Shown piece after piece: positions 49,560 through 60,677 of a stretch of 64,000 nucleotides of DNA. This DNA comes from Cryptomeria japonica (Eukaryota > Streptophyta > Pinopsida > Cupressales > Cupressaceae): positions 185,853,770 to 185,917,769 of the forward strand of contig NC_081406.1 of the NCBI RefSeq assembly GCF_030272615.1, read 5' to 3'. Position numbers and translations under genes: made by a program. The notes below the pieces were generated by a model. That model saw only the letters and a list, made by a program, of their open reading frames with translations, made no database searches and was not told the origin of the DNA. The number at the start of each line of letters is the position of its first letter. Position 1 is the stretch's first letter.

Positions 49560-52500
49560 ACTTGTCAAAAACAAATTTATAGTCCTACAAGAATTGCTTC
49601 ATTGATAGAGACCAAGACTCAAGTAGGGAGGTGGCCACTTCTTTCTTTGTTTGCATCTAGGAGACCTGTTCTTCCATAGCATCAATTGTGCTCATTTCTT
49701 GTGTAACAGTTAAGGCATATAGGTTTAGATAGAACTTTTGAAGAATTTGCAATCATGGGAGTAGAACCAGTTGAAGCTCCTACAAATCTCTAGACCAAGT
49801 GATGATCTCTTGCTCCATTTTTGCTGAATGGATATGAAACCGGTGAACAGTTTGCCCATAAGTTGTGAAGGAATCATAAGGTGGCTTGAATGTGCTCAAG
49901 TAAGACTGTAAGTCTGTTTGAAGCTTCTACTTCTGAGCTAGCACATCATCATAGAATAGATGGGGTTGGTAGATTTTGCTAAGTAGCAGATTTCCCTCAT
50001 CCAAAGTGTCCCTTATATCCTTTTGGTCTTTTTGTAGTTCAGACTAGAGCTCATTCAACTTCTTTACTAGAATAATGTTAAGAGATTTTTGATGCTCTTT
50101 CTTGACATTTGCCTCAGCTACTTCTTCTAGGCTCTGCACCTGATCATCCACTACTGTGCATAGTAGCGTAAGCTTTGCTAGTGATGATTTAGTGTTGGGA
50201 AGATTTGTACCAGGTATCAAACCGGTAAGTGTGTCCATAGCCGCTTGAATTATATCCTGCTCCTTCTTCCTTCGAATGATTTCAAGGTGCTCTTGAGCAA
50301 CCTTGATGCTCTACATTAGCTCCGATTCACTTGCAAACTGGAGATCTATAGGACTGGAGAGGTCAGCCGGTTTGGCTTGACTCCCGGTTGCCTTCGGAGT
50401 CTCCATCTGGGTTCTCTTCGCCGCTTCTCCTGCCTTGTTCTCTTCCGCTTTCTTCTTCTCCACTTCTCTCCTCTTCTCTGCTTCCTTTTCCTCCTCAACC
50501 TTTTTCTTTTCTACTTCCTTCTTCTTCTCCTGCTCCTTATCCTCCTCTTCTTTCTTTTTCTTTTCATCTTCTTGCTTATTTTTCTCCTCTTCATCCTTCT
50601 TCTACTTCTCCTCTTCATCTTTCTTCTTTTTCTCCTCTTCATCTTTTTTATTTTTCTCATCCTCATCCTTCTTCTTCTTCTCTTCTTCATCTTTCTTCTT
50701 CTTTTCCTCTTCATCTTTCTTCTTTTTCTCTTCTTCCTTCTTCTTCTGCTTCTCTTCATCCTTTTTCCTCTGCTCTGCCTCTTCCTTTGCCACTTCTTGT
50801 CTATCCTCAGCTTTCTTCTCCTATTCATCCTATTGCTCTTGTCTTGTTGCCTTAGATGGTATCTCCTGGGTAACATCTTCTCTGTCCAAGGCATCAACAT
50901 CAATAGTGTCGATCGGTTCATCGACCGGATTTCCTTCATCATCAAGTACTTCACCCAGTTTGGATATAACTGGTTCTTTCTCAGCTTTTCAGTTGGCTTC
51001 AACCACTCGATGCATCTTCAAAGCATCTAGAGCACGAGTGTGTGTATCCTTGAGCACTTCCTTGCCTTTTCCTTCTAGTAACAAGAGTCTTCTTCTTCTC
51101 ATGAAGAAAAAACCTTTGTGTTTATTCATTACATCGAACACTTCCGAATTTGATACATCAGGAAAATGTTCAGCAAAGACTTTTTCTCTCATTTCATGTT
51201 CTTGCTCTATGGCAATGCGCCATTTATTGTCTAAGGACTTATACAAACAATCCAGTGTTTTAGATCTAATTTCTGAAGGGGACCGGTCACTAACACATAA
51301 ATATTGAATTATTTCTTTTTCCACCGCCTCCTTTTCATCATCATTAAAGTCATCAAAATAATCAATTAAATCATTCAATACTTTTCTCCTAATGTTTTTG
51401 ATAGTTCTTTGACAATGTGTCAAAGGTTTGTAGGAGGAGATATCAATATTTACTGGTGTAGATGATGCTGGTTCATTATTTGTTTTCTTTCTTGTCTGTC
51501 TTACCTTCTTGGGCTGCTCCTCAGACATAGTTTCCTCTGAGTCTAGAGAGTTGCTTTTTGTCTTCCTTTTCCTCTTGAATACTTTAGCCAGTGCTGCTTC
51601 CCATTTCTTTTTGGCTAGTGACTACTTGGTCACTTTTGGAGTCATAGTAGTAACTGGTGCTGATGTTGTAGGCACTGTCTTTGCCTTCTTTACTGCAGGT
51701 TCTTTTCCTTTCTTTGTTGGTGTTTCCTCAACTGGTGCTATCCTCTCTAGGTAGGTGTCGGTTCTCTTCGCCTTAGGATCAAGCGGTGAGGCAATAAGGG
51801 TAGAGGTATACCCTTCTAGCATGTCGTACATCACCTCATAGCCCATTGGCTCCACTTCTTCCTATCTAGGCTCCACAGCCTCCATTGTGCATTGGTCCAC
51901 CTTGATGGTGAAATAGATATCGTCTTCATATTTCTTGATGATATCACCTGAGATCCTCATCCTTTGGCTCATTTTTTGTCTGAACTCATCAAAATACTTG
52001 TTCAGAACATTAGGGTAACCGGTTCCAATTGCTTGAATGCTTTCCTTGATTTGCTTGGTTACCGGTTGGTCAGGAGACCACTGGACATCTCCTACTCCAG
52101 GAAAGTTGCCTTGGAAATAGAAGAACAACCCAACCAATAGTTGTCCAAACTTGAACCTTAGTGCATTGTCTTGTTTGATCGAATTCAGATTTGACAGGAG
52201 TTGCCTCTACATGCTGGTGCATAGATCAAATGATGCATCCTCCTTTATCATCTGGTAAGCGGCATTTATAGCTACAATAGATATAGAGTTGATTCTGCTG
52301 GAAGAGAATTTCTAGTAGCCTATCACCATGCAAGCATACTTAACCAGATCATCCTTGATGAATTTATAGTCATGCCCCGTGAGTCGCACTAAACTGGTGA
52401 GCCTGGACATTTCAGACTTGCTAACCATCCTTAGGGCTGGTACTTCCCTTGTATTGCAAAAACTGGTGACAGCATGAATTTCCTGCGGCATGATATCATG

Positions 52501-52834
52501 CGTCCTCTCCAGGTACATTTTGTCACCATGGACTCTGCTCAAAATGATCCTTTGTAAAGTCTTCTAGGAAGTATACAACATTATGGAGTTTCTTCTTCTC
52601 CAAGATACTATACTCCGGTTTGATTTTCTTATCCTTTCCACAAAACAGACCTAGTTGGGAGTGGATGGCTAGATACCCTAGGTCTTCAATCTTGCAATCT
52701 ATGTAGTTAGAAATTCCCTCTTCTACTATCACTCCAGGCTGAACTTGTGATAGGGAATTATACTTTGACTTCTGTTGAATAAAACTTTTAGACTCAATAG
52801 ATGCACTAGAACTGGTATGAGATGCGGAAGCCAT
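49560..52834 (-). pseudogene. Family X second gene (unknown protein), copy B
   Basis: The start is the ATG at 52832-52834 (MASASHTSSSASIES). Roughly 1,090 codons can be followed. Residues 30-175 hold the N-terminal block (YIDCKIEDLG, SRVHGDKMYLERTHDI, IKDDLVKYACMVIGY). About 220-350 hold FKFGQLLVGLFFYFQGNF, YFDEFRQKMSQRMRISGDI and PMGYEVMYDMLEGY. A Lys/Pro linker follows, then a helical domain (THCQRTIKNIRRKVLNDLI to MHRVVEAN, about 465-615). A charged helix built of EEEKKKKD octads spans about 660-800, and a helical tail includes KLTLLCTVVDDQVQSLEEV. Frameshift near 52540; stops near 52311, 51862, 51622 and 50988. There is no signal peptide or membrane segment. The function is unknown; the charged repeat suggests a single alpha-helix spacer. 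Confidence 0.75.
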
Positions 52835-53284
52835 TGTAGAAATTTTAAGAACTCAAGAAATACCTTTTAAAACACGCAAATTTAGGGCTTTCCGATTCTT
52901 CTTCACTCCTCACTTCATCGGTAGTTGAATCACCATTTTGTGTTCTCCACTTGACTGTTTTCTATTTCAATTTGAATCTCCTTCATGGTTTTTCAATTTC
53001 TCAAAATCTCAGCTCAAATCGCCTTTTCGTCGCTCTGCTCTTTGAAAAAAATTTCTTCACTTGAAAACTAATAGTGAGAAATGATTTGAAAAATGCTTTT
53101 AAACATATTCCTCACCTACCACCATTAATGCTCCTTTTTTAGGGCATAAACCCTAATTTGCCTTTTTACCATTTTCGGTCTTCTGCCAAGCGACAGGTAT
53201 CACATACCAGTTAAGGTCTTTTGCCGGTATAAACTGGGGGTTCAAAAACATTTTGCCGTTTGCTCCCCCTAAGCCTTTTGAAGC
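52835..53284. other. Family X spacer between gag and second gene, copy B
   Basis: Non-coding on both strands. It is conserved in position and partly in sequence with 10787-11248, including ACTGGGGGTTCAAAAACATTTTGCC near 53230. A leader, internal promoter or splice signal for the second gene could lie here. Confidence 0.5.
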
Positions 53285-54562
53285 TTAGTTTGCCGGTTCT
53301 GATATTTCCACACTAGGTGTAGAAACCGGTTCCTCTTCCAACATTACTGGTTTCCTCTTCCAGGTTTTGTTCATGTCCACTTGAACTATTTCAACATCAA
53401 TTCCTCCTTCTGGAGTGATCGGTATATCATCAGATATACTCTTTCTGCTTCTGTAGAATCTTGCCACATGACTCGGTTTGTTGCAATGATAGCAAATCAT
53501 TCTAGGTGCTCTCCAAGGTCCATTGTTCATGTTTCCATTCTTCTTTCTGCATGTATCAATAGTGTGACCATGACCATGACAAATCCAATAGTTTTCTCTC
53601 CATCCAGTTGCCGGTTGATAGCCACTGTTACCTGACTGATGGTTATAAGCATTAAACCGGTTGGGGTTCCGATTCACAAAAGATTCCGGACCAGCTCCTT
53701 GGGTCCTCTGAGGATATCTTCCGGTGTTGTTCATGACAGACTTGTATTCAAATGCTCTATGCCCAAACTTGTTGCATGCATAACAATGACCATTGAACTT
53801 ATTGGATCTAGGTACATTAATAATAAAGTAAGGAAAATTATTGTAGGCTTTTCTCCTACATACATTGGTAGTGTGTCCTTCTTTAAGACAATTAAAGCAA
53901 ATAGGTTTGAATTTTTTCTTACCTTTTCCTTTGAATGCTGGTTGCTTCTTTGATGCTTCAGCATTTGTTCTTGAGGATTCTCCTTCCTCATGTCCAGAGA
54001 AACCAAGTCCATTGGTATTCTTTACCGGTCTAGCCAACTCAAGCTTTTGCTCTAGCTTAACATTGCTCTTGTTGAACTTAGCAAGTATTTCCTTTGAGTC
54101 AAAGAGTTCTTTGGAAATAGCAGCATTTGACTCCATTAGGCTTGCATTCTCAAAGATGGCTATGTTTAGTTCACCTTGTACTCATTCTTTTTCCACCTTG
54201 CTTGCATGGAGTTGAGGATTTAGGGCACTTATCTATTGTTTCAACTTGGAGATCTCAAAATCTCTTTCTTTCACTAGGTCTTCAGCTTTTCTCCAGTTCT
54301 CAAGCTCTTGACACATCCAGATAGTCAGTCCTTCCAACTCCTTTCTCAGGTTGGAGTTTGATTCATTTAGCTTATTTACTTCTACAATTAGGGCTTCCAT
54401 ATCTGCTTCATCTGCAGAACTATTTTCAGATAACTCCATCAGCTTTTCTGCATGTTCTCTCCTTTTTGCTTGAGATGCCTTGTATTTGACCATAAGATCA
54501 TCATAGGCTTGGTCAGACTGAGTGAGCCATTGAGTAAGTTCCCTCAAGGTGTATTCCCCCAT
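53285..54562 (-). pseudogene. Family X zinc-knuckle gag, copy B
   Basis: Nucleocapsid-like protein of about 425 residues. The start is at MGEYTLREL (54560-54562), about 35 bases after the primer site. An N-terminal coiled coil runs to a stop at 54233 (SKLKQ), and a second helical segment (54136 down) leads to GLGFSGHEEGESS. Four knuckles follow: CFNCLKEGHTTNVC intact; CYACNKFGHRAFEY with last Cys to Tyr; YWICHGHGHTIDTC with first Cys to Tyr; CYHCNKPSHVARFY with last Cys to Tyr. The C-terminal motif VEIVQVDMNKTWKRK is shared with copy A. There is no IDSG-type protease downstream, where an autonomous Copia element would have one. Confidence 0.8.
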
Positions 54563-54598
54563 ATCTCTTTCCAAGTGGTTAAACTTATAGAAAGGTAG

Positions 54599-54610
54599 GC
54601 TCTGATACCA
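54599..54610 (-). other. Primer binding site, tRNA-iMet, family X copy B
   Basis: The minus strand reads TGGTATCAGAGC, the exact initiator-Met tRNA complement, two bases from the 5' LTR. Confidence 0.9.
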
Positions 54611-54612
54611 AT

Positions 54613-55769
54613 TGATAAATACTAAGAGGGGGGGGGGGGGTGAATTAGTATGCCAAAAAAATTTGCACTTAAACACTTTGCAAGACGGACAGTAAACCGG
54701 TAAAACAATTTAGTAGACAAACTGGTTAACAAACATGCAAACCAAATAGCTAATAATGCATTCACCCACAGAAGCACAAACACCATAACACAAGAGATTT
54801 TGATGTGGAAACCCGAATGGGAAAAACCACGGTGAGATGGAACTCACAAGTAACTATCTGTAGAATAGAAACTAGACTGGTTAAGGTCAGACCGGTTAAG
54901 GTCTTATAACGTTCTTTACCAGAACAGATCCTATTAGAAATCTCAATCTCTATTAGGAGATAAGTTTGATTAAAGACTACCTTGCTAGAGGATTTTAGAT
55001 CCACATATGTGAACCACCTTGTTAGAGGATTCACAAGAGGCTTTTGGGCCTACCCGGTTAAGGGCTACAGACTTGTCAAAGATGTGAGCAATCAACAAGT
55101 GAGTGACCTAGCAAATAGCATAAATTTCTTGGTTAGATCCTTGATAGCTCGATCTTAATGCATTACAACATTACTTTAGTCTTCTACACATGCATACTCT
55201 CTCTAACTCTTCAGTTACCTTGAACCCTAGCAACAACATCAACCTCAACAACAACAACCTTAGAACCCTAGACATGATGTCCTTATAAAGGAAACTGATT
55301 TCATGTCAGTCCAATAGGATTACATAACAATTTTCTAGGTTCAATGCATCTGGACATATCTGGTAACATGACACAAAAAGCATCATTATAGTGTCGGCAC
55401 CGTCAAACAATCAATGGATGGTAACTCATCACAAAATGTCGGTTGGTAACTCATCACAAAGTATTACCGATTCATACAAAATACCAGTTGCCGGTTTGTC
55501 AAAATGAAGATTGGTAAAAATGTGTTATGCCGCTTTAATCCCTCGTACCGCTTGGTATCCATGAACCGCTTGGGGTCAACATGCCGCTTCAGACCAGGAA
55601 ACACATTTTGCAAAACATCAATAGTCTAAAGACTATAATACAACATACCTACAACATACCGGTTGGAACAAATACCGGTTGTGCTCAAACTCATACATAT
55701 AGAGAGGATCTTAATGCAAGTTTGTGTCCATGAATGACAATCACAACATGAACATCAAAAATGCCAACA
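54613..55769 (-). mobile_element. Family X copy B 5' LTR
   Basis: TGATAAATACTAAGAGGGG to ATGCCAACA, 1,157 bp. It holds a 12-G run at the antisense U5 block, longer than in the partner LTR. Confidence 0.85.
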
Positions 55770-55774
55770 CCTTT

Positions 55775-56693
55775 ATGCTCAGAGGACCACCTATTTTGCC
55801 TTTATCTTTGTCTTTCTCTTTTTGATAGACTTTGAAACTCTTTAGTCATTTAAGCTCTTCTTGCTTTTCCTTTTCGACAAAGAAGATATCCCATTTACCC
55901 ACTGTCTCTTCCATGATCCCATTTACTCTACCAATCATTAATGCTACATGTTGGTGACTGGTGGAAAATACAGTCCGGTTAGCCTCACTTAATAGTTCAT
56001 CAATCTCTTTGGCCCATCTTACTGGGTGAACTACAAGTTGTTTATCTACCTTTATCATTTTGTCCAGTTCGACAATTGCTATCCTTTTTGCTTCTAACCT
56101 TCTATACAAGTCATTAGGTAGGTCATCTGCAACTTCTATCAAAAATTTGTTGTAGATATCTAAGTGTAGGAATACACTGTTTTCTATGCTTTCCTTTTCC
56201 TCATTTGAAAATGTATTATACAACTTGCTAATATTTGATAAGTTACCATCTTCAGTTATTTCATTTAAAAGGTTGTCGAAGGGAAGGACAACTTTCTTTT
56301 CTTTCTTCTTTCTTGGTGTCATCTTCTTTGCCGAAGGCCTTACTGCCTGTTGTTTCTGTCTTGTTCTCTAGGGTGCAGGAGAGGGTACCGGTGAGGGTTT
56401 TCTTTTTCTTTCTACCCTTTTGAACTTCATCGGTATTTCACTATCAGGGGAGGTAGCAACTGGTGAAAGATATGTTTCAGGTTCTAATCCTTCCAAGTCA
56501 CTCTCCTTAATACCAGTTTTATTCAATATATCTTCCTTAATTGATTTTGCCTACCTTGTTCCCTTTCTAATTGTCTGTTCAGTTTTCTTTATCCTTTTCT
56601 ATGATTGGATTTTGCTTTCAATGGTTTCTGCATTTCCAAATACTTTTTCTGTTGGTTCTTTAGGGGCTTCTAGGAGGGCTTTAATGTAATGCC
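55775..56693 (-). pseudogene. Family Y3 second gene, piece 3 (helical domain)
   Basis: Aligns with 24850-24030 of Y2: LLNEITEDGNLSNISKLYN, LHLDIYNKFLIEVADDLP and LYRRLEAKRIAIVELDK (56322-55900), then WDIFFVEKEKQEELK. Upstream (56690-56420) the KERDLEGLEPET-type block and KVFGNAE..ES follow. The frame is broken near 56323-56380. The piece ends at an LTR-like insertion at 56694, and the 5' half of this Y copy is not found beyond it. Confidence 0.7.
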
Positions 56694-58890
56694 CCGCCAG
56701 GAAACCCTAAAGGGATAAAGCTAAAACACACGAATGGAGTGCAAATATATATATATTTTAAATTAAACATAACATAATTATACAATGAGTTATCAAAGGT
56801 TCAGATAACACAACGGAAGACTAAACAATACTTAAGGAGTTTCCCGACATGATTACGTAACTTAACATATAACTCAACTCATGACATTTGACCCAGAAAA
56901 GCAGGTTAGCTTAATTTCATGTTGTTACTTTAAACAAGGATATAATTTGTTCAGTAAATTAGAATCATCATTAATAGGACGCGTTCATCCATTATGTTTG
57001 AAGATGAGGCTAACATGAGAAAATTTACCCATTAAATTTAAAACATAGATAACATATGAATTCATCCATTAAGGCTAAAATATGGTTAACTTGACGAGTT
57101 CATCCCTTTCAGTTAAATTATAGCTAATATGATGAAGTTCATTTATTAAGGTTAAAATGTAGATAACCAAATGAGTTCATCCATTATAGTTAAAATATAA
57201 CTAATAAGATGTTCATTTATTAAGGTTAAAAGGTAGATAACAAAATGAAGTTCATCCATTAGAATTACAATTTAGGTAACATGACGAGTTCATCCAATAA
57301 TTTTTAACCATTCATTGTGTTCAATTTTACGTTAAACACATGCCATGCATCTTATTCCAAAACACACTATAATTTCATCATAACTAGTGAGATCTTTTAA
57401 GCATACTTATTTTCATTAACGATAATAGAATACATTCTGCTAATCAAAAACTACACTCTTTCATGATTCACATTACTGCATTAAGAGATGACTGCATACA
57501 TGCATTGACGATACATCTCACCTAATCCACTTATACATTCTACCAAAATGCCATCCATACATGCTAACACTAAACATGAAACATAAGAACAAAAGTATCA
57601 CATAACACCAAATTGATATCGGAGTTCACCCCTAAAGGGCTACATTTCTGGGTCTTCTCAACTGCAAGACCCCTCTGATCATTTAACTAAGTTAAGGATA
57701 CATAAGGTTCACATTATTTACAATCCTGCCATCAAGGTGAACATAACCAATATACAAACGACCACATCAGTCAATAAATACATAAATGATCCCTACATAG
57801 AAACGGATCCAACTGAACATATTAAAAGCAAATACAAAGGTCCATTCCCTGACGGTACTCTAACTAGAGATCTGACCAACTATGGTCAACCACAAATCAA
57901 CACTCGACACCTGCATAAAGGACAAGACCAATTTTAACACCATCACAAGGCAACAATCAAACTAGAGACCGAAGACATAAACAGGTACCCCAAATCAACC
58001 AAACGACAGGGTCCAAACCAACATATCAAGGCCTTGCTATTACTTAAAACAAAAGTGAATACATAAATTAAACTTGCATAGGCAATAACCAGGAAAGGAC
58101 AATCTTCTTTCCTATTGGTTTAAACAATAAAGGTCAATCAAGTTTTCCAAATGATCTAAGTTTTTAAAAATACATTAACAGAAAAATCACCATTACAATG
58201 TGGATACAATACTATAATTGCAATATTACCATATGTCTATTTCACAATACCGAGGAAGAATATAACTAAACCATTTATTTTACTAAATGAAGATATCATT
58301 AACTTACCAATTTTCTAATCGATACATTATTAAATTTCCGATAATTCTAATAGCATATCATTTAAGTTTTCAAAATATCCAATGATAAACATTTCATTTT
58401 TCAATTACTTATATACTTTAGTATTTCATTTCTAAAGTTCCCAGATGACCTATATCATTCAAATAAAATATATATATTCTTGAATAATATATTATTTAAA
58501 AATCACCAAATAATAAATATATTTAATTTCAAAAATTTCTAATTAAAATAATATTCTATCTTTTCCCAGAAAGATACTTCCTGAATAAAACAGATACCAA
58601 AATTAACTATTAATTAATGTATATATTTATTAATCCGTGATTAATAAAATATAACAAATCAATAATTAATAACGAAATTAACAATTCAAGTATTTAATTA
58701 GAAAAATATGCATTAATAATAAAATGAAATCTAAATATTAATTAACGTATATTTACCATTATACAATTAATTAATATAAAATTAATCATAAATTATTAAT
58801 TAATGCCAAATTAATCATAATTAAAACTTTATTAAAGTTAACATTTAAATAATATTAAACTATTATATTTTTTTTTGATAAAAAAAATAT
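56694..58890. mobile_element. LTR-like insertion related to 6487-10115, truncated
   Basis: Begins TGTAATGCCCCGCCAGGAAACC, nearly the same terminus as the insert at 6487, with a shared CGGAAGACTAA block about 120 bases in. The matching GGGGTACTACA end is not found. AT-rich DNA continues to about 58890, where a family Y fragment starts, so the right end seems deleted. No coding frame of significance. Confidence 0.6.
56984..57306. repeat. 38-bp minisatellite, about 8 units
   Basis: GTTCATCCATTAAGGTTAAA-type units start at about 56985, 57022, 57060, 57098, 57138, 57176, 57212, 57251 and 57289. Spacing is 36-40 bases, with substantial divergence between units. Confidence 0.8.
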
Positions 58891-58892
58891 AT

Positions 58893-59338
58893 AGGATAAC
58901 CTCATTTCTTTGAGAAAAGAGATTGATGAGGCTTTGGTTCTAGGACTTAAGACACCGGAAGAGAAAATGCACATACTCACCAGTACAATTTAGAGAACAG
59001 AAGCAACAATAAAGGACAATGAAAGGTTCAGCGACAGTCAAAATTTTGCATTGGCAGACATCTATCAGATTGTAACCCACCAGTTACAAGAATCTAGGCA
59101 AGAATCACACTCCATTTGACATAGAATGACAACCTTTGTCATTGATGCCAAAGGGGGAGTAGTGGAGATGAGAAAAATGTTCAGCAGAGACATCATCAGC
59201 TCAGGGGGAGCACAACACACATTTTGGTAACACAGTTTTGATTTTGACAATTTTGGCAGATTCTTTTGACAAACATTTTTGGACACCTTTTTTATTTTTC
59301 TCATGAGTGTTGCCACCAATGCCAAAGGGGGAGATTAT
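58893..59338 (+). mobile_element. Family Y4 3' interior fragment, + strand
   Basis: Reverse complement of family Y interior (compare 22690-22790 and 46734-46770), including GGAAGAGAAAATGCAC and AATGACAAAGGTTGTC-type text. It ends in the polypurine tract AAAGGGGGAGATTAT (59324-59338). The 5' part is missing. Confidence 0.7.
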
Positions 59339-60110
59339 TGGAAAATGCACACTCCAATGAGAAATTGTAGGTGATTGAAGGTATTGTCATTGATGGCAAC
59401 CTTACAATCATATGATACCGACAGGCACCAACACTGACAGACTCTACACCGACATACGTTCACCGGCATCGAAAAGATTGATTACCAGCATCCTAGCCGA
59501 TAGGATTTTATTTATTGCAAAATGTAATTAATTGTAATATCTTTTTGTAATCTCGCAAGGAAAGTTGTAATATGACTCATATAAGTATGAGTTCATGTAA
59601 ATCATTTTTTAGATGCAGATATGGTTAGATTATTTATGCGAATATTAAGGCAAAATTTTGTATAAGGTTTTGGAAGTTGCAGAGCTTAAACCGGTACTAG
59701 ATCTGGCATAACAGATGCCCTTTTGTAGTAGTACATGACAATGGATTTTCATAATCCACTTTTGTAAGTCAGTGACACTTCTCTTTTTGTATGTAAGCAG
59801 TGAGCTTTAGGTAGTTGGCCTTCCTGCATGTGCAGGCCCCTATTGTAATAGTAAAATTCTCTTATTGGCTAGTAAGTGAATATTGTAGGTCACAAATCCC
59901 ACCGAAGTTTTTCCCACACTAGGTTTCCTCGTTAAAAATATTGTGTTATGGTGTTCTTTTCATGTTGTGATTATTGTTCTTATTTACTACATTAATTTTA
60001 GTTTATCGACATAGTTTTGGAATGCTTTTCATTTAATAAAGTAAGAAAATCACCTAACTGATTAGATACTGAATCCCCCCCCCCTCTCAGTATCTTTGGG
60101 AATCCTAACA
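59339..60110 (+). mobile_element. Family Y4 3' LTR
   Basis: TGGAAAATGCACACTCC to GGGAATCCTAACA, 772 bp, homologous to the minus-strand LTRs at 21603 and 26899. U5 block GAATCCCCCCCCCCTCTCAG at 60071-60090. Confidence 0.8.
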
Positions 60111-60115
60111 GTATC

Positions 60116-60677
60116 TAGTTGGATTTAAAGGTTTAGATTCATCCTTCAAAGATAATTTATTTATTGTAGTCATAGGTGTGCTTACCTGTTTAGAGTTTTC
60201 CATGCCAAATTTATTTTTGTAATTCCTTCAAGTATTTGGATTGACATAGGAATATACCTTTATCAGTCTGTGAAATCTGCAATCCTAAAAAGAATTTTAT
60301 CTCTCCAATCATAGACATTTCAAATTCTTGTTGCATTTTGTTAGAAAAGTCTTTACACAATCCATCTTCTCCTCCAAATATTATATCATCAACAAAAATT
60401 TCAATAACCAAGATGTCATCATTAGTCACTTTGTAGTATAGATTGTTGTCAGCATTACCTTTAGTGTATCCAATCTTCAAAATATATTTGTCCAATCTAG
60501 CATACCAAGCTCTAGGAGCTTGTTTTAGTCCATATAAAGCTTTCCTTAACATGCAAACCATATCTTTGTTATCTGTCAAAGAAAATCCATCAGGTTGTTC
60601 AATATAAACTTCTTCTTCAAGATCTCCATTTAGAAATTCACATTTAACATCCATTTGATATACTTTATAGTTCTTGT
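60116..60677 (-). pseudogene. Copia reverse transcriptase fragment (element U)
   Basis: RT palm and thumb of a Copia polyprotein: [39 protein letters not shown], the catalytic FVDDIIFGG, then [15 protein letters not shown] and QSKYLKEL. The frame is open from 60677 to 60211 and then decays (LKDESKPL-type text near 60130). The upstream part is cut off by the LTR starting at 60678, and the downstream part by the Y4 LTR ending at 60110. No stop lies within the open part, so it is one of the better preserved coding stretches here. Confidence 0.85.

Larger units (their letters stand above)
48056..55769 (-). mobile_element. Complete pol-less LTR retrotransposon, family X copy B
   Basis: 7,714 bp flanked by perfect ccttt duplications (48051-48055 and 55770-55774) within Y3. 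It has TG...CA LTRs, a tRNA-iMet-type primer site, a CCHC gag, a second gene of unknown function, and an antisense polypurine tract. No protease, reverse transcriptase, RNase H or integrase motif is present on either strand of the interior, so it must depend on enzymes supplied by another element. Confidence 0.85.

Noticed and set aside
50377-51307. Long + strand Ser/Phe-rich frame of 290 codons
   Set aside because: Antisense of the EEEKKKKD repeat and helical domain; no conservation on this strand beyond the mirror of the minus frame.
56984-57306. Regularly spaced repeats that could suggest a CRISPR array
   Set aside because: Units are contiguous and degenerate without unique spacers, and the context is plant retrotransposon DNA.
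26894-60115. Attempt to pair the left flank of Y3 (atgtc at 26894-26898) with the right flank of Y4 (gtatc at 60111-60115) as one target duplication
   Set aside because: The pentamers differ and the two elements are in opposite orientation.
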